DNA from: Candidatus Limnocylindrales bacterium
GTDB lineage: Bacteria > Desulfobacterota > Binatia > UBA1149 > CAITLU01
Reading direction: 5' to 3'
Length of the DNA: 64,000 nucleotides
Assembly: GCA_035571835.1 (NCBI GenBank)
Contig: DATNBU010000038.1
Coordinates: 23,920-87,919 of the forward strand
This document shows positions 1 through 8,230 of this stretch, one piece after another (position 1 is the stretch's first letter; every line of letters starts with the position of its first letter). Under the pieces are notes generated by a model. The model ran no database searches. It saw nothing but the letters and a program-made list of their open reading frames with translations, and was not told the DNA's origin. Position numbers and translations under genes: made by a program.

Positions 1-546
1 GCTGCGATCGCGCTGCTTTCGGTGAGCGGCCTTCCGACCGACCGCTTTCGCTTCGAAGGATTTCCGCCGTCACGAGTGTCCGCGCGGAGGCGCCTGCTGG
101 AAAGTCTGCGCGGCGCCGGCACGACGGTGATCTTCTACGAATCACCGCATCGGGTCGTCGAGTTCCTCGGCGAGGTCGCCGATGCGCTCGGCGATCCGCC
201 GGTCGCGGCCGGACGCGAGCTTACGAAGATGTACGAGGAAGTGGTGCGCGGGAAGGCGTCCGAAGTCGCGGCCCGGTTTTCAACCCGCGAGCCGCGCGGC
301 GAGTTCGTGCTTGCCGTTCGCGTGGAAGCCGATGACGACGAGCTGGCAGGCGAGGCTCTCGATCGCGAAGTGGCGGCGCTCGCCGACTCCGGTGTGCCTG
401 CGCGCGAGATTGCGCGGCGATTGAAGCCGCGCGGCGCGCATAGGCGCGACGTGTACGATGCGCTTCGCCGGCTCGGCGCGGCCGACGCCGATGACGAAGA
501 GCAGGTCGTCGAGGAAGAAGCCGACGACGACGGGCCGGCGACCTGA
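1..546 (+). CDS. rsmI: RsmI, 16S rRNA (cytidine-1402-2'-O)-methyltransferase, 3' part
   Basis: This is the C-terminal part of a gene whose start lies left of the window. Reading is open from base 1 and begins AAIALLSVSGLPTDRFRFEGF, the substrate-loop region typical of RsmI (SxSGLPTDRFxFEGFxP). It continues through the conserved FYESPHRV segment and the AGRELTKMYEEVVRG segment, both hallmarks of the family, and ends in a helical C-terminal domain with an acidic tail. RsmI uses SAM to methylate the 2'-OH of C1402 in the decoding centre of 16S rRNA. The catalytic SAM-binding N-terminal part is not visible. The call rests on family motifs. Confidence 0.93.
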   Translation, partial: AAIALLSVSGLPTDRFRFEGFPPSRVSARRRLLESLRGAGTTVIFYESPHRVVEFLGEVADALGDPPVAAGRELTKMYEEVVRGKASEVAARFSTREPRGEFVLAVRVEADDDELAGEALDREVAALADSGVPAREIARRLKPRGAHRRDVYDALRRLGAADADDEEQVVEEEADDDGPAT

Positions 547-559
547 TCGGGCGGACCGT

Positions 560-982
560 CTACTTGATCAGATAGCCGGCGGCCTTCCACGCGCCGTCTT
601 TTTCTTCCACGAAGGTCACGGTCTCGACCGCGGACGCTTTCTTCTCGAAGCTCGCGTCGAACTGCATCACGACGTAGTTGCCGTCGGGCGCGCCGGGCAG
701 CGACTTCATCGCATCCGCGCTCTTCAGCTTGCGCCACGACTTCCTGCCCAGCGGCGTGCGAACGCCTTCGAGCGAGCCGACCCACGATTTCTCCGGGACT
801 GCGCCCCGGAAGTACGCCGACGCGTCCTTCCAGCTGGCGGCGTAATCGCCTGCGTCGATCTTGCCAAGCCACGTCGAGGCCGCAGCCTGCGCCTTCGATT
901 GCGACGCATCGTCGGCAAGCACGGCCGGCGATGCGAGACAGATGCCGAGCAGCGCGGCGCCGAATGCCTGAAACAGTCTCAT
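560..982 (-). CDS. DUF4019-type exported protein
   Basis: A protein of about 140 residues with an N-terminal signal peptide (MRLFQAFGAALLGICLASPAVLA). The mature part is of the DUF4019 type: Ala-rich helix, then AxxWLGKIDAGDYAASW, a central segment with RxPLGRKSWRKLKSA, and a C-terminal sheet ending VTFVEEKDGAWKAAGYLIK. The function of DUF4019 is unknown; the fold recalls small NTF2/Cystatin-like periplasmic proteins. The ATG at 982 is chosen because a strong GGGGGAGGAA site lies just upstream and the signal peptide starts there. It overlaps the VOC gene stop by ATGA, so it is the last gene of a three-gene operon. Confidence 0.85.
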   Translation of the reverse strand: MRLFQAFGAALLGICLASPAVLADDASQSKAQAAASTWLGKIDAGDYAASWKDASAYFRGAVPEKSWVGSLEGVRTPLGRKSWRKLKSADAMKSLPGAPDGNYVVMQFDASFEKKASAVETVTFVEEKDGAWKAAGYLIK

Positions 983-1377
983 GGTTCCTCCCCCGGTTGT
1001 CGTGCGTAGCTTACCGTCAGGATTTCCCACTGGTGACCTTCGGGATCATTCCAGTACAGCATCCTGCCGCCGTAGCTCGTGTTGATCTTTCTGTCGACGG
1101 GCCCGTGCACGACGCTTCGATAGTCGATTCCGGCCGCTTCGATCCTCCCGAGGATCGCATCGAACTCGGCTTCGCTTACGCGAAAACAGAAATGCTCGAT
1201 CGGAAACGGTTCGTCGGTCTCGATGAAGTCGAGTGTGAGTCCATCGTTGACGTAGACCGCGAAGAACGGACCCTCTTTCGCCGGACCGCAGGCAACCCCG
1301 AGAAGATCGGCGAGCCGCGTTGCCGATGCGTCGCGAGTGCGCGCCGATATGATGACGTGGTCGAGCTCAATCGTCAT
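979..1377 (-). CDS. VOC-family (glyoxalase/dioxygenase-like) protein
   Basis: A single vicinal-oxygen-chelate module of 132 residues. It starts MTIELDHVIISARTRD and ends with the typical WNDPEGHQWEILTVSY strand. Candidate metal ligands are H7, H62 (IEHFCFRV) and E118 (HQWEIL), as in glyoxalase I and extradiol-type VOC proteins. The substrate cannot be told from sequence. Its start overlaps the stop of the upstream DUF4336 gene and its stop overlaps the DUF4019 start (both ATGA), so the three are translationally coupled. Confidence 0.85.
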   Translation of the reverse strand: MTIELDHVIISARTRDASATRLADLLGVACGPAKEGPFFAVYVNDGLTLDFIETDEPFPIEHFCFRVSEAEFDAILGRIEAAGIDYRSVVHGPVDRKINTSYGGRMLYWNDPEGHQWEILTVSYARQPGEEP

Positions 1378-2045
1378 AGCCACTCGTACCCTTTTGCAAG
1401 CGCCTCGCTCCCTCCCGACTCGAGCACCGTGCCGTGGGCGACGATGACGCGTTCGAACGGCCACGCGAGGATGCGTTCGAACGAAGCCCGGAACTGCGCG
1501 CGGTCGCGGATGATGATGCGCTCGAGAAATGTCGGAGCAAGTCTTCCGTATGCACCCGACAGTCGAAATGCGATTCTCGTCAGCGCCGGGCTTTCCGGTC
1601 CGATGTGGAATGCGAGATCGGTGGCGATCAGCGTGCGGCTTGCCGGGTGGAAGAACACCACCTCGTTGGTCAAAGGCAGACCGCGAAGGACGACCTGCTC
1701 GAGGACGCCGCTCCACATCGGATCGGGCTGGTCCGAAAGAATTGCGGTGACGGCAAGGTCGGGCCGCTTCGTGTCGAGGCCGGGCGCGACGAACAGGCCG
1801 GCGTCGGGAAAGGCTTCGCGCCAGTCGGCTGCGAACAGATGGTGGAAGCGGTTGGGCGCGACGAGCGCGCCGACGCCGCCGAGTGCGCGGGCTTCACGGA
1901 CGAGCTCGCTCGTCGGCCGGATCGGCGAATGAAGCAGCAGCCGGCCGCTCGCGAGGCGCACGACGGTCATGCGCGCGCCGAGCTCCACTCCGGCAACGCG
2001 AAGCGGCTGATCGGCTATCCACAGGCCGGCATCGATCTGTTTCAT
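1374..2045 (-). CDS. DUF4336-like metallo-beta-lactamase-fold protein
   Basis: A protein of 223 residues beginning MKQIDAGLWIADQPLR, with GARMTVVRLASGRLLLHSPIRPT and a later VAPNRFHHLFAADW segment. It ends with IVAHGTVLESGG. This is the pattern of DUF4336 proteins, which have a degenerate metallo-beta-lactamase fold: the FHHLF and VAHG histidines resemble ligand positions, but the classical HxHxDH is absent. Probably cytosolic, no signal peptide. First gene of the operon with the VOC and DUF4019 genes. The enzymatic role is unknown. Confidence 0.78.
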   Translation of the reverse strand: MKQIDAGLWIADQPLRVAGVELGARMTVVRLASGRLLLHSPIRPTSELVREARALGGVGALVAPNRFHHLFAADWREAFPDAGLFVAPGLDTKRPDLAVTAILSDQPDPMWSGVLEQVVLRGLPLTNEVVFFHPASRTLIATDLAFHIGPESPALTRIAFRLSGAYGRLAPTFLERIIIRDRAQFRASFERILAWPFERVIVAHGTVLESGGSEALAKGYEWL

Positions 2046-2201
2046 ATCTGCCTCACGCGGCTTCCCGTTGATTGCAAAGGACTTACGACGGCGCGGGCGT
2101 CGACGGAAATCTCCGTAGCAATTCGGTTAGCGGATTGCGACAGCTGCACGGTTCGTGGTGTTTCCGTGGATTGCGTGGCCGGGCAGTGCTACTCGGATCT
2201 C

Positions 2202-3422
2202 GTGTCCAGGCCGACCCATCTGCATCCAGCCGACATCCACGGTATCGCGCGGCTTGCGACCGACGCGACGAGCGCGGTGACCGACATCGTCGAGGCCATG
2301 CACGAAGTGATCGCGTCGCCATGGCTGCGCGGAATCCCCGGCGCCTCCGCGTTGGCCGGGCTCGCGTACTCGAGCGTACGCGGCGTCGCGAAGATCGTCG
2401 GTGGCGGTTTCGACATGGCCGCTGTGCCGCTGGTGCCGATGCTCGGCGAACGCCAGTCGTCGCCGCAGCGCGATGCGCTGGTCTCCGTGCTGAACGGTGT
2501 CATCGGAGATCATCTGCTCGCAACCGGAAATCCCCTCGCGATACGAATGGGGTTCCGCCGTCGCGGCAAAGCGCTGATCCTCGAGAGCGAACAGCTTGCC
2601 GCCGCGCTGCCGGGCATATCGCCGCGCGTGGCCGTAATGATTCACGGACTGTGCGGTACCGACGCGCAGTGGAAACGCGGAGAGACCGATTACGCGGCCA
2701 TGCTCGAGCGCGATTTCGGATTCACGCCTGTCTACCTGCGCTACAACAGCGGCCTTCACATCTCGACGAACGGTCGCGCGCTGGCGGGTCAGCTCGAAGA
2801 GCTCGTGCGCGCGTGGCCTGTTCCCGTCGAGGAGCTGCTGCTGATCGGCCACAGCCTCGGCGGACTGGTTGCACGCAGTGCGTTCCATTACGGGCTTCAG
2901 CTCGGCTGCGAATGGCCGTCGCTCGTCCGGCGCATGGCGTTTCTCGGCAGCCCGCACCACGGCGCGCCGCTCGAGCGCGGCGGGCACTGGTTCGAGCAGC
3001 TCGTCGGCTCGATCCCGCTTGCCGCGCCGCTGTCACGCCTCGGCCGCCTGCGAAGCGCGGGCGTCACCGATCTGCGTCACGGAAATCTCGTCGACGACGA
3101 CTGGGGCAACCGCGACCGCTTCAGCCATCCGGAGGATTGCCGCACGCCGGTTCCGCTTCCCGTCGGCGTCGACTGCCTCGCCGTGGCCGCGACGACCGGT
3201 GCGCGCAGCGGCGATGCGCGTGATCGCCTCGTCGGTGACGGGCTGGTGCCGGTTGCGAGCGCGCTCGGTCATCACGCGGACGCCGGACGCGAGCTGGCGT
3301 TTACGGCGCCGCGACAGGTCGTCATCTACCGGACGCATCACATGGGACTGCTCAGCGATCCGGAGGTCGGCGGAATTCTGTCGGACTGGCTGCGCGACCC
3401 GGTCGGCTCGCGTCATCTCTAG
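2202..3422 (+). CDS. Alpha/beta hydrolase (lipase/PGAP1-like esterase)
   Basis: A predicted serine hydrolase of about 406 residues. It has the oxyanion segment VAVMIHGLCGTDAQW, the nucleophile elbow GHSLGG (Ser about 218), and LGSPHHGAPLERGG downstream. These are typical of PGAP1/triacylglycerol-lipase-like proteins acting on lipid or ester bonds. A candidate catalytic His lies in YRTHHMGLL near the end. No obvious signal peptide. The start is uncertain: GTG at 2202 gives a natural N-terminus (VSRPTHLHPADIHGIARLA), but GTGs at 2166 and 2175 are also open and no strong ribosome-binding site decides. It converges with the methyltransferase gene, the stops being only a few bases apart. Confidence 0.82.
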   Translation: MSRPTHLHPADIHGIARLATDATSAVTDIVEAMHEVIASPWLRGIPGASALAGLAYSSVRGVAKIVGGGFDMAAVPLVPMLGERQSSPQRDALVSVLNGVIGDHLLATGNPLAIRMGFRRRGKALILESEQLAAALPGISPRVAVMIHGLCGTDAQWKRGETDYAAMLERDFGFTPVYLRYNSGLHISTNGRALAGQLEELVRAWPVPVEELLLIGHSLGGLVARSAFHYGLQLGCEWPSLVRRMAFLGSPHHGAPLERGGHWFEQLVGSIPLAAPLSRLGRLRSAGVTDLRHGNLVDDDWGNRDRFSHPEDCRTPVPLPVGVDCLAVAATTGARSGDARDRLVGDGLVPVASALGHHADAGRELAFTAPRQVVIYRTHHMGLLSDPEVGGILSDWLRDPVGSRHL

Positions 3423-3427
3423 CGCAG

Positions 3428-4450
3428 CTACTTGTAAGCGACGCCCGCGCTTGCCGGACCGGCAAGCGCAATCACCTCCGTCCTCGCAAAGCCGACCTCA
3501 CGGCACCAGCCGGCGAAATCAGCGCCGGTAAAATCGAACGCGTCGCCGAACTCGATCAGCATATTGAGCGACATCAGCAGCCCGAATGTGTTCTCGCGGC
3601 GCGCGTCGTCGATCAGGTTCTCGATCACGACGAACGCCCCTCCGGCCGGCAGTGCGTCGTAGGCCGCACGGACGAGGTGCATCTTCTTTTCGAGATTCCA
3701 GTCGTGAAGGATCATGCCCATCGTGATCACGTCGGCTTTCGGAAACGGCTCGGCGAAGAAATCGAGCGGCTTTGCCGTGACACGGTCCGCGAGTCCGGCG
3801 GCTGCGATCTTCCGCTCGGCGATCGAGGTGACGGCGGGCAGATCCGCCGAAATGCATCGAAGGTGCGGATGCTTTTCCGCGACGAACATCGACAGCTGGC
3901 CGGTCGCCCCGCCTACGTCGCAGACCGTCCGATAGCTCGAGAAATCGAACTTGTCGGCAAAAGCCCGGAAGTTGGCCGCGGATATTCCGCTCATCGCGTC
4001 CATGAACAGCTCGAGCCGCTCGGGCTTGCTGTACAGCTCGGCGAACATCGACGCGCCCGTTTGCTTGATCTCGTTCTGCGGTTTGCCGGTCTTGAGGCCT
4101 TCGCTGAGGTCGCCCCAGAAGGGATAGAGACGAGCGTTCGCCATTTCGAGGAAGCCGCCCATGAACTGCGGACTGCTGCGGTCGAGGAACAGCGCAGTCT
4201 CCGCCGTGTTGCGATAACGGGCGTCCGCACCGTTGCCGTCGCGCTCGAGGAACTGGAGCGCAACCAGCGTGTCGAAGAAGTCCGGGTTGGCGCGCGCGTG
4301 CAGTCGAAGCGCGTCCTGCAGCTCGCGACCGGTCATCGACCCCGCGCCGAGCGCGGTGAACACTCCGAGCTCGACGGCGGAAAGCAGGACTTTTGCCGGC
4401 CAGAAGGCCATGCCGACTTCCATGATTCGGGCGGGGGAGAGCTGGGTCAT
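3428..4450 (-). CDS. SAM-dependent O-methyltransferase (acetylserotonin-OMT-like)
   Basis: A protein of 340 residues with the architecture of the plant-type/antibiotic O-methyltransferases. An N-terminal dimerisation winged helix (MEVGMAFWPAKVLLSAVELGVF) is followed by a Rossmann SAM domain with motif I VCDVGGATGQLS, the acidic ISADLP strand, and the catalytic-region GMILHDWNLEKK, whose His is the usual general base. It probably methylates a hydroxyl of a small aromatic or polyketide-like compound. No biosynthetic cluster is visible around it, so the substrate is unknown. It could be a stand-alone detoxification or pigment gene. Confidence 0.85.
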   Translation of the reverse strand: MTQLSPARIMEVGMAFWPAKVLLSAVELGVFTALGAGSMTGRELQDALRLHARANPDFFDTLVALQFLERDGNGADARYRNTAETALFLDRSSPQFMGGFLEMANARLYPFWGDLSEGLKTGKPQNEIKQTGASMFAELYSKPERLELFMDAMSGISAANFRAFADKFDFSSYRTVCDVGGATGQLSMFVAEKHPHLRCISADLPAVTSIAERKIAAAGLADRVTAKPLDFFAEPFPKADVITMGMILHDWNLEKKMHLVRAAYDALPAGGAFVVIENLIDDARRENTFGLLMSLNMLIEFGDAFDFTGADFAGWCREVGFARTEVIALAGPASAGVAYK

Positions 4451-4460
4451 GACGGTTTCC

Positions 4461-5258
4461 TCATTGCTGTGCCGGGCGCGGCACGAATTTCCAGACCGCC
4501 GCCTTTTGAACGTAGTGGAATATGTCGTTCTTTCGCAAGCCGGATGTACCGCAGTGAAATTGAACTCCCATGTTCAGGGCGGCCTGGTCTCCATTCAGCA
4601 GATAGGTGTGATCCACGAAGCATTCCGGATAGGACGACGCGAAGTCCGACTGCAGTTGCGCGAGTGTTGGAGGAGTCAGGATGTCGGGTTCGACCTGCGG
4701 GATGTGCGGTACCGGCGCGTCAGGATCGCCGTACGCGCCGCAGTTCGACTCGATGGACGTTCGGGTCGCAGTTCCATTGCGAATCCTCCATTCGGCATCA
4801 TACGAACCTGCGCCGTCGCCGAAATGCCCTTTGAGGAGATACGATTCTTCCTCTTCCTGACGCGCCAGGCTGAATAGCGAACCGTATGTCCCGGGGCTGT
4901 CCGGGTCGTACATGCCTTTTACGTCCAGACTGACCGTTCTTCCGTCCCGAAAGATCACCTTCGCCCCGGCGACCTCGCGCGTCGGCAGATTCCCGTCCGT
5001 TCCAAAGAACGAAATCCCATCAATGGAACGGACGTTTTCGAAACCGTTTTTCTCGAGATCGCTTTCAACAACATGCGCCTTTCGATCAAAGCGTACACTG
5101 ACGAGCTCGAGCGATGCATCCGGACCAAGCTCGAATATTTGAGTGGCGCGCTCCCGGTCGTGAGGTGTGATATTGCGGTAGGTGCCGCACGCCGTAACGC
5201 CGAGGCCAAGCGAAACGGACGCAAGAACCGCAAAGCCGATGTGGAGTAGAAGTCTCAC
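4461..5258 (-). CDS. Hypothetical lipoprotein
   Basis: I do not recognise this protein of about 265 residues. The GTG at 5258 opens a good lipoprotein signal (VRLLLHIGFAVLASVSLGLG followed by VTAC), so Cys about 24 would be lipidated and the protein anchored in the envelope. The mature part has a short N-terminal strand-rich domain with DGRTVSLDVKG and an EEEES loop, and four conserved-looking Cys in SNCGAYG, YPECFVD and FHCGTS. It is 10 bp downstream of the methyltransferase start on the same strand. An upstream ATG-like start at 5327 would place charged residues before the signal peptide and is less likely. Confidence 0.65.
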   Translation of the reverse strand: MRLLLHIGFAVLASVSLGLGVTACGTYRNITPHDRERATQIFELGPDASLELVSVRFDRKAHVVESDLEKNGFENVRSIDGISFFGTDGNLPTREVAGAKVIFRDGRTVSLDVKGMYDPDSPGTYGSLFSLARQEEEESYLLKGHFGDGAGSYDAEWRIRNGTATRTSIESNCGAYGDPDAPVPHIPQVEPDILTPPTLAQLQSDFASSYPECFVDHTYLLNGDQAALNMGVQFHCGTSGLRKNDIFHYVQKAAVWKFVPRPAQQ

Positions 5259-5356
5259 TGTCTCACAACGAGCGTTACGCCAATGCCGAGCCACATCAGG
5301 TTTCCCGGATCGTGCGCCCGTCGTCAACGATCAGGCCAGTGAGTAGAAGTCTCACT
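5244..5356. repeat. 16-bp direct repeat pair
   Basis: The 16-mer GAGTAGAAGTCTCACT occurs at 5244-5259, over the lipoprotein start, and again at 5341-5356, 97 bp apart. The second copy lies in the gap before the HNH gene's 3' end. This may be a short duplication left by insertion of the HNH region; no function can be read from it. Confidence 0.7.
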
Positions 5357-5456
5357 CCCCGGCAGCATGGACAACAGATGCTTGTGGGGGATGCACACTG
5401 GGCCTTCGCTACCAGGACCGTCCACCTCAACAAGATCCGAACACCGACGACGTCGT

Positions 5457-6743
5457 TCATGGAGCGGCCGCCATCCCCTCGCGGTCGACGGCACGACATT
5501 CCGCGGGGAATGTTCGCGCATCGGCGAAATTGCCGCGCTTCGCGTCCATGAAGGCGCGGCCGAAGTCGAGGTCCGCCTGATACTGGTTGTGTGCAGCGCA
5601 GCGCAGCTCGATGTTCTGCGACGTTGGAGGTCCGCCCATGGCGAAGGGAGCTCTATGGTGGAACTCGATGTTGCCCGTCTCGCGGCAGCGACGTCCTCGG
5701 CCGTCTACGTAGCAGCAGCGTCCCGAATCGCGTCGCCATACCTCGCGCCGCACGGCCGCCGGGATGGTCCGGGATTGCTGTGCTCGCTGCGAGGCCGCCG
5801 CATCGGCTGTCGGCATTGCGCCCGGTCGACCGGTGCATTCCGCGTGCGTCGACGTCGTCGACTTCGGTCGATCGGTGCAACCGGCCTTGCGCGCGAGTGT
5901 CCGGACGAGCAGGACGTCGATCGCACGGCTGATGATCGCGGCCGCGTCGCGACCGGTCGCCGATCGGCCGAGCAGATCCTGTAGCGACCGAAGCTTGTCG
6001 TGCGTGTCTTGGTCTACGGTGATCTCGATCTTGTAGCGGCGCGGGCTGAGAGCAACGATCGGCTTCGTCACTTTTGCCGGCTGCGCTGACCGTGGAGTGA
6101 TCGCGACGCCGACGACCTCGGAGTCTGTGGAGGCCGGCGAGTCCGGCCGATTACTCGAGCAACCGGCGGACTCGCGGTCTGCCCAAGCGCGCGGATCGCT
6201 CGCACCGACGGCCTGCTCGTGACCCGGCGAACAACCGCCGGCCGATGTTGGCGCTGCCACCGCAGGCCCACGGTTCGCCGCGTCCGCACCACGAGGCCCG
6301 GGCATCGCACGAACACGCGACGCCACGTCCGCTCGCGGCGCCAGCTCGGCAACCAGCCGCTCGACCTCGCGCGAGCTCTTGTGCCTGGCGCGCTCGAGTA
6401 CTCGCAGGTGGTTCTCGGTGGTCAGATGCCTGGCCAGCAGATGAATGGCGCTGAGATGCAGCTCGCCGCGTGCGACCAGGTCCAGCACGACCGGAAAGCG
6501 GCGCGCCGTACGCGCAGCCCAGATCCGCTTGGCCGTTACCTGCTCTGACATGTGGAACCGCTCCATGCAGAAGCTGAACATGGAGGAGCAGGCATGCCTG
6601 GCCCAGAGCTTGCGCTCGTCGATCTCGGCGATCGCGACGAGTAGCGCCGCCGTCGTACGGCGGTCGCGGGCGACGAGGTGCTCGAAGTGATCGAGCAGTT
6701 CCTGTTCGGAGAGCTTTGCAATGCTGTTGAAGGATGTCGTCAT
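5457..6743 (-). CDS. HNH endonuclease, 13E12/DUF222-like
   Basis: A protein of 428 residues with the layout of the mobile 13E12-type HNH proteins. A helical N-terminal domain (LSEQELLDHFEHLVARDRR, MFSFCMERFHMSEQVTAKRI, ARGELHLSAIHLLARHLT) is followed by a long low-complexity Ala/Ser/Pro linker. A second helical segment starts near KIEITVDQDTHDKLRSLQDLL. The C-terminal HNH nuclease motif is IPAAVRREVWRRD, then CRETGNIEFHHRAPFAMGG and NIELRCAAHN: the HH, N and H catalytic positions are present. Such genes are usually repeated through genomes and behave as selfish or recombination-associated elements. It is isolated from its neighbours. Near-identical palindromes lie in its 3' end and about 300 bp upstream. 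Confidence 0.88.
   Translation of the reverse strand: MTTSFNSIAKLSEQELLDHFEHLVARDRRTTAALLVAIAEIDERKLWARHACSSMFSFCMERFHMSEQVTAKRIWAARTARRFPVVLDLVARGELHLSAIHLLARHLTTENHLRVLERARHKSSREVERLVAELAPRADVASRVRAMPGPRGADAANRGPAVAAPTSAGGCSPGHEQAVGASDPRAWADRESAGCSSNRPDSPASTDSEVVGVAITPRSAQPAKVTKPIVALSPRRYKIEITVDQDTHDKLRSLQDLLGRSATGRDAAAIISRAIDVLLVRTLARKAGCTDRPKSTTSTHAECTGRPGAMPTADAAASQRAQQSRTIPAAVRREVWRRDSGRCCYVDGRGRRCRETGNIEFHHRAPFAMGGPPTSQNIELRCAAHNQYQADLDFGRAFMDAKRGNFADARTFPAECRAVDREGMAAAP
5495..5514. repeat. Palindrome inside the HNH gene 3' end
   Basis: GACATTCCGCGGGGAATGTT: 7-bp arms ACATTCC and GGAATGT around GCGG. It falls inside the last codons of the HNH gene (TFPAECRA). A version differing at one core base occurs at 7044-7063, on the other side of the gene. 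Confidence 0.75.
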
Positions 6744-7088
6744 GACGACCCTTGTAACACGGGTTTTTCAGGCGTCGTTCTCGGTAAGGACGCGACCGCC
6801 GTCAAGCATGGGTCTGTGGCAGCGAAGCGCGAGATCCGAGCGGCGTAACGCGCGAAGTCGGCGAGAAAAGCGGTGCGCCGTGTTTCGCTTCGCTATAGGC
6901 GACCTCAAGCGGCGAAACTTCGCGTCAAGCGAAATCGACATCGCGACGACGCTTCCATAACAAAAGCGGCATAGCCCGCCGTGATCCACGTCCGACGCCG
7001 CGCGTATTATCCGACGAAAGCTTTCGGACTCGCCGCCATCGCCGACATTCCCCGGGGAATGTTGACTGAACAATGGAAAGGCTGCAGT
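6744..7088. other. Intergenic region upstream of the HNH gene, with palindrome
   Basis: 345 bp between the HNH start and the cupin stop. No convincing gene is visible: reading frames here lack family features and have no good ribosome-binding site. The only structure is the palindrome at 7044-7063. The stretch could hold the HNH promoter or a decayed end of a second HNH copy. Confidence 0.55.
7044..7063. repeat. Perfect 18-bp palindrome, second copy
   Basis: GACATTCCCCGGGGAATGTT contains the perfect palindrome ACATTCCCCGGGGAATGT. It is nearly identical to 5495-5514, so the two bracket the HNH gene. No T-tract follows, so it is not an ordinary terminator. Confidence 0.8.
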
Positions 7089-7529
7089 TCAGACCGCCAC
7101 CTTCAACCCGTGGCGCCCGCCGACTTCCGCGAGCTGTTTCAGGTCGGGATTTACCGGCGCGATTTCTCTCGCGAAATCCGCGAACATCTTCGATGCGCCA
7201 AGCCGCGACGTCATCGAAATCATCTCCGCGCCGCCTTTGCCGAAACGGAACCAGTGGGTCGTACCTGCCGGGAGATGCACGAGCGTTCCGGCCGACACCG
7301 TCGTGGTCTCGCCATCGATACCGAACTCGATCTCACCTTTGATGACAAAGAAGGACTCGTCCCACGGATGATTGTGCGGCGGCGGGCCGCTGCCCTCGGG
7401 CCCGCGCTGCAGGAAAATCTCGTAGCCCTGCGTTGCTTCGCCGGACGCCAGCACGGTGACGTGCTCACCGACGATGTTGAGCGTGGGCGCGTAATCTTTC
7501 GGGGTGACGACGAACGGGCGTGCAGACAT
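7089..7529 (-). CDS. Cupin-domain protein
   Basis: A single-domain cupin of 146 residues. Motif 1 is PPPHNHPWDESFFVIKGEIEF and motif 2 is VHLPAGTTHWFRF, giving the usual two His, one Glu and one later His that bind a divalent metal. The N-terminal strand (VVTPKDYAPTLNIVGEHVTVLA) is typical of the small cupins that follow polyketide or quinone genes or act as dioxygenase-like enzymes. The substrate is unknown. It stands alone, preceded by 117 bp without a gene. Confidence 0.85.
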   Translation of the reverse strand: MSARPFVVTPKDYAPTLNIVGEHVTVLASGEATQGYEIFLQRGPEGSGPPPHNHPWDESFFVIKGEIEFGIDGETTTVSAGTLVHLPAGTTHWFRFGKGGAEMISMTSRLGASKMFADFAREIAPVNPDLKQLAEVGGRHGLKVAV

Positions 7530-7646
7530 CTCGGTCTCCTGTTCGAGTGGTTCAACAGGTCGACATTATCAGCAGCGTGGACCGAAAATAACCGGGAACG
7601 CGGGCCAGCACGGTCGCAGGAAGACCGGCAGGCAGGTGGGCGGTTG

Positions 7647-8204
7647 TTATTTCGGCACTGCGGTCCCGGCAATGCTGGCCGAGAGCAGGAAGTCTTTCAC
7701 CTCTCCGCCCGCAACCGTCACGGCGAGTGAAACCTTCACGACCTTCGGATCCGTGGAAGCAAAGTCGTAGAGCAACGTCTGCTGCGACGGATAGCGGATG
7801 ATCTGCGTCGGCTCGCCGTAAATTTTGCGCACGCGCGACTCCGGGTCTCCGATCGCGAGCCCGCGTGGCGTCGCAGCGGGGCGCGGAACGTCGGGCAGCG
7901 CTCCCGTCTCGTCGCGGCAGGTCGAGACCGGCGCCCGTCGCACCCAGATCTTCGTGACGTATCCGCGCGACCAGGGTTCTTCGGTGAACGTGAAAACGTC
8001 CAGGGTCTTCTGGTTGCAGACTTCGTACAGGACCTCTCCGCCCGCCAGGCGATGCGAATAGAAGCCGGGATAGGCATCGTAAAGTGAAGAGATCGGGCCG
8101 CCTATCCTCACCAGCGCGAGACTCAGGTCAGCCTCGGAAGCGACAGCGTTTGCCGCACCCAGCGCGAACAGCGTGACCATGGAGAAGGCGATCGATCGTT
8201 TCAT
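7647..8204 (-). CDS. Exported hypothetical protein
   Basis: About 185 residues with a clear signal peptide (MKRSIAFSMVTLFALGAANAVASEA). The mature part has an IGGPISSLYDAYPG segment, two Cys (YEVCNQKT, STCRDETG) that may pair, and a repeat-like second half GLAIGDPESRVRKIYGEPTQI. The opening ALVRIGGPISSLYDAYPG and the later LAIGDPESRVRKIYGEP look like two copies of one module found in proteins where a scale or threshold is computed (SmpA/OmlA-like), but I do not recognise the family firmly. The ATG at 8204 is supported by the signal peptide and a GGAG 12 bases upstream. It overlaps nothing but follows thpR closely in the ligA operon. Confidence 0.7.
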   Translation of the reverse strand: MKRSIAFSMVTLFALGAANAVASEADLSLALVRIGGPISSLYDAYPGFYSHRLAGGEVLYEVCNQKTLDVFTFTEEPWSRGYVTKIWVRRAPVSTCRDETGALPDVPRPAATPRGLAIGDPESRVRKIYGEPTQIIRYPSQQTLLYDFASTDPKVVKVSLAVTVAGGEVKDFLLSASIAGTAVPK

Positions 8205-8230
8205 CCTTTGCTTCGCTCCACGCTTCGCAA

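Noticed and set aside
135..872. Long open frame opposite rsmI and the DUF4019 gene
   Set aside because: High GC leaves antisense frames open; composition is Arg/Ser-rich with no family motif and it is fully covered by real genes.
1434..2201. Long N-terminal extension of the alpha/beta hydrolase frame
   Set aside because: It runs antisense through the VOC/DUF4336 operon; the hydrolase proper begins about 2166-2202.
6768..7073. 101-codon frame upstream of the HNH gene
   Set aside because: No ribosome-binding site, basic shadow-like composition; the NIPRGMSAM end is just the palindrome.
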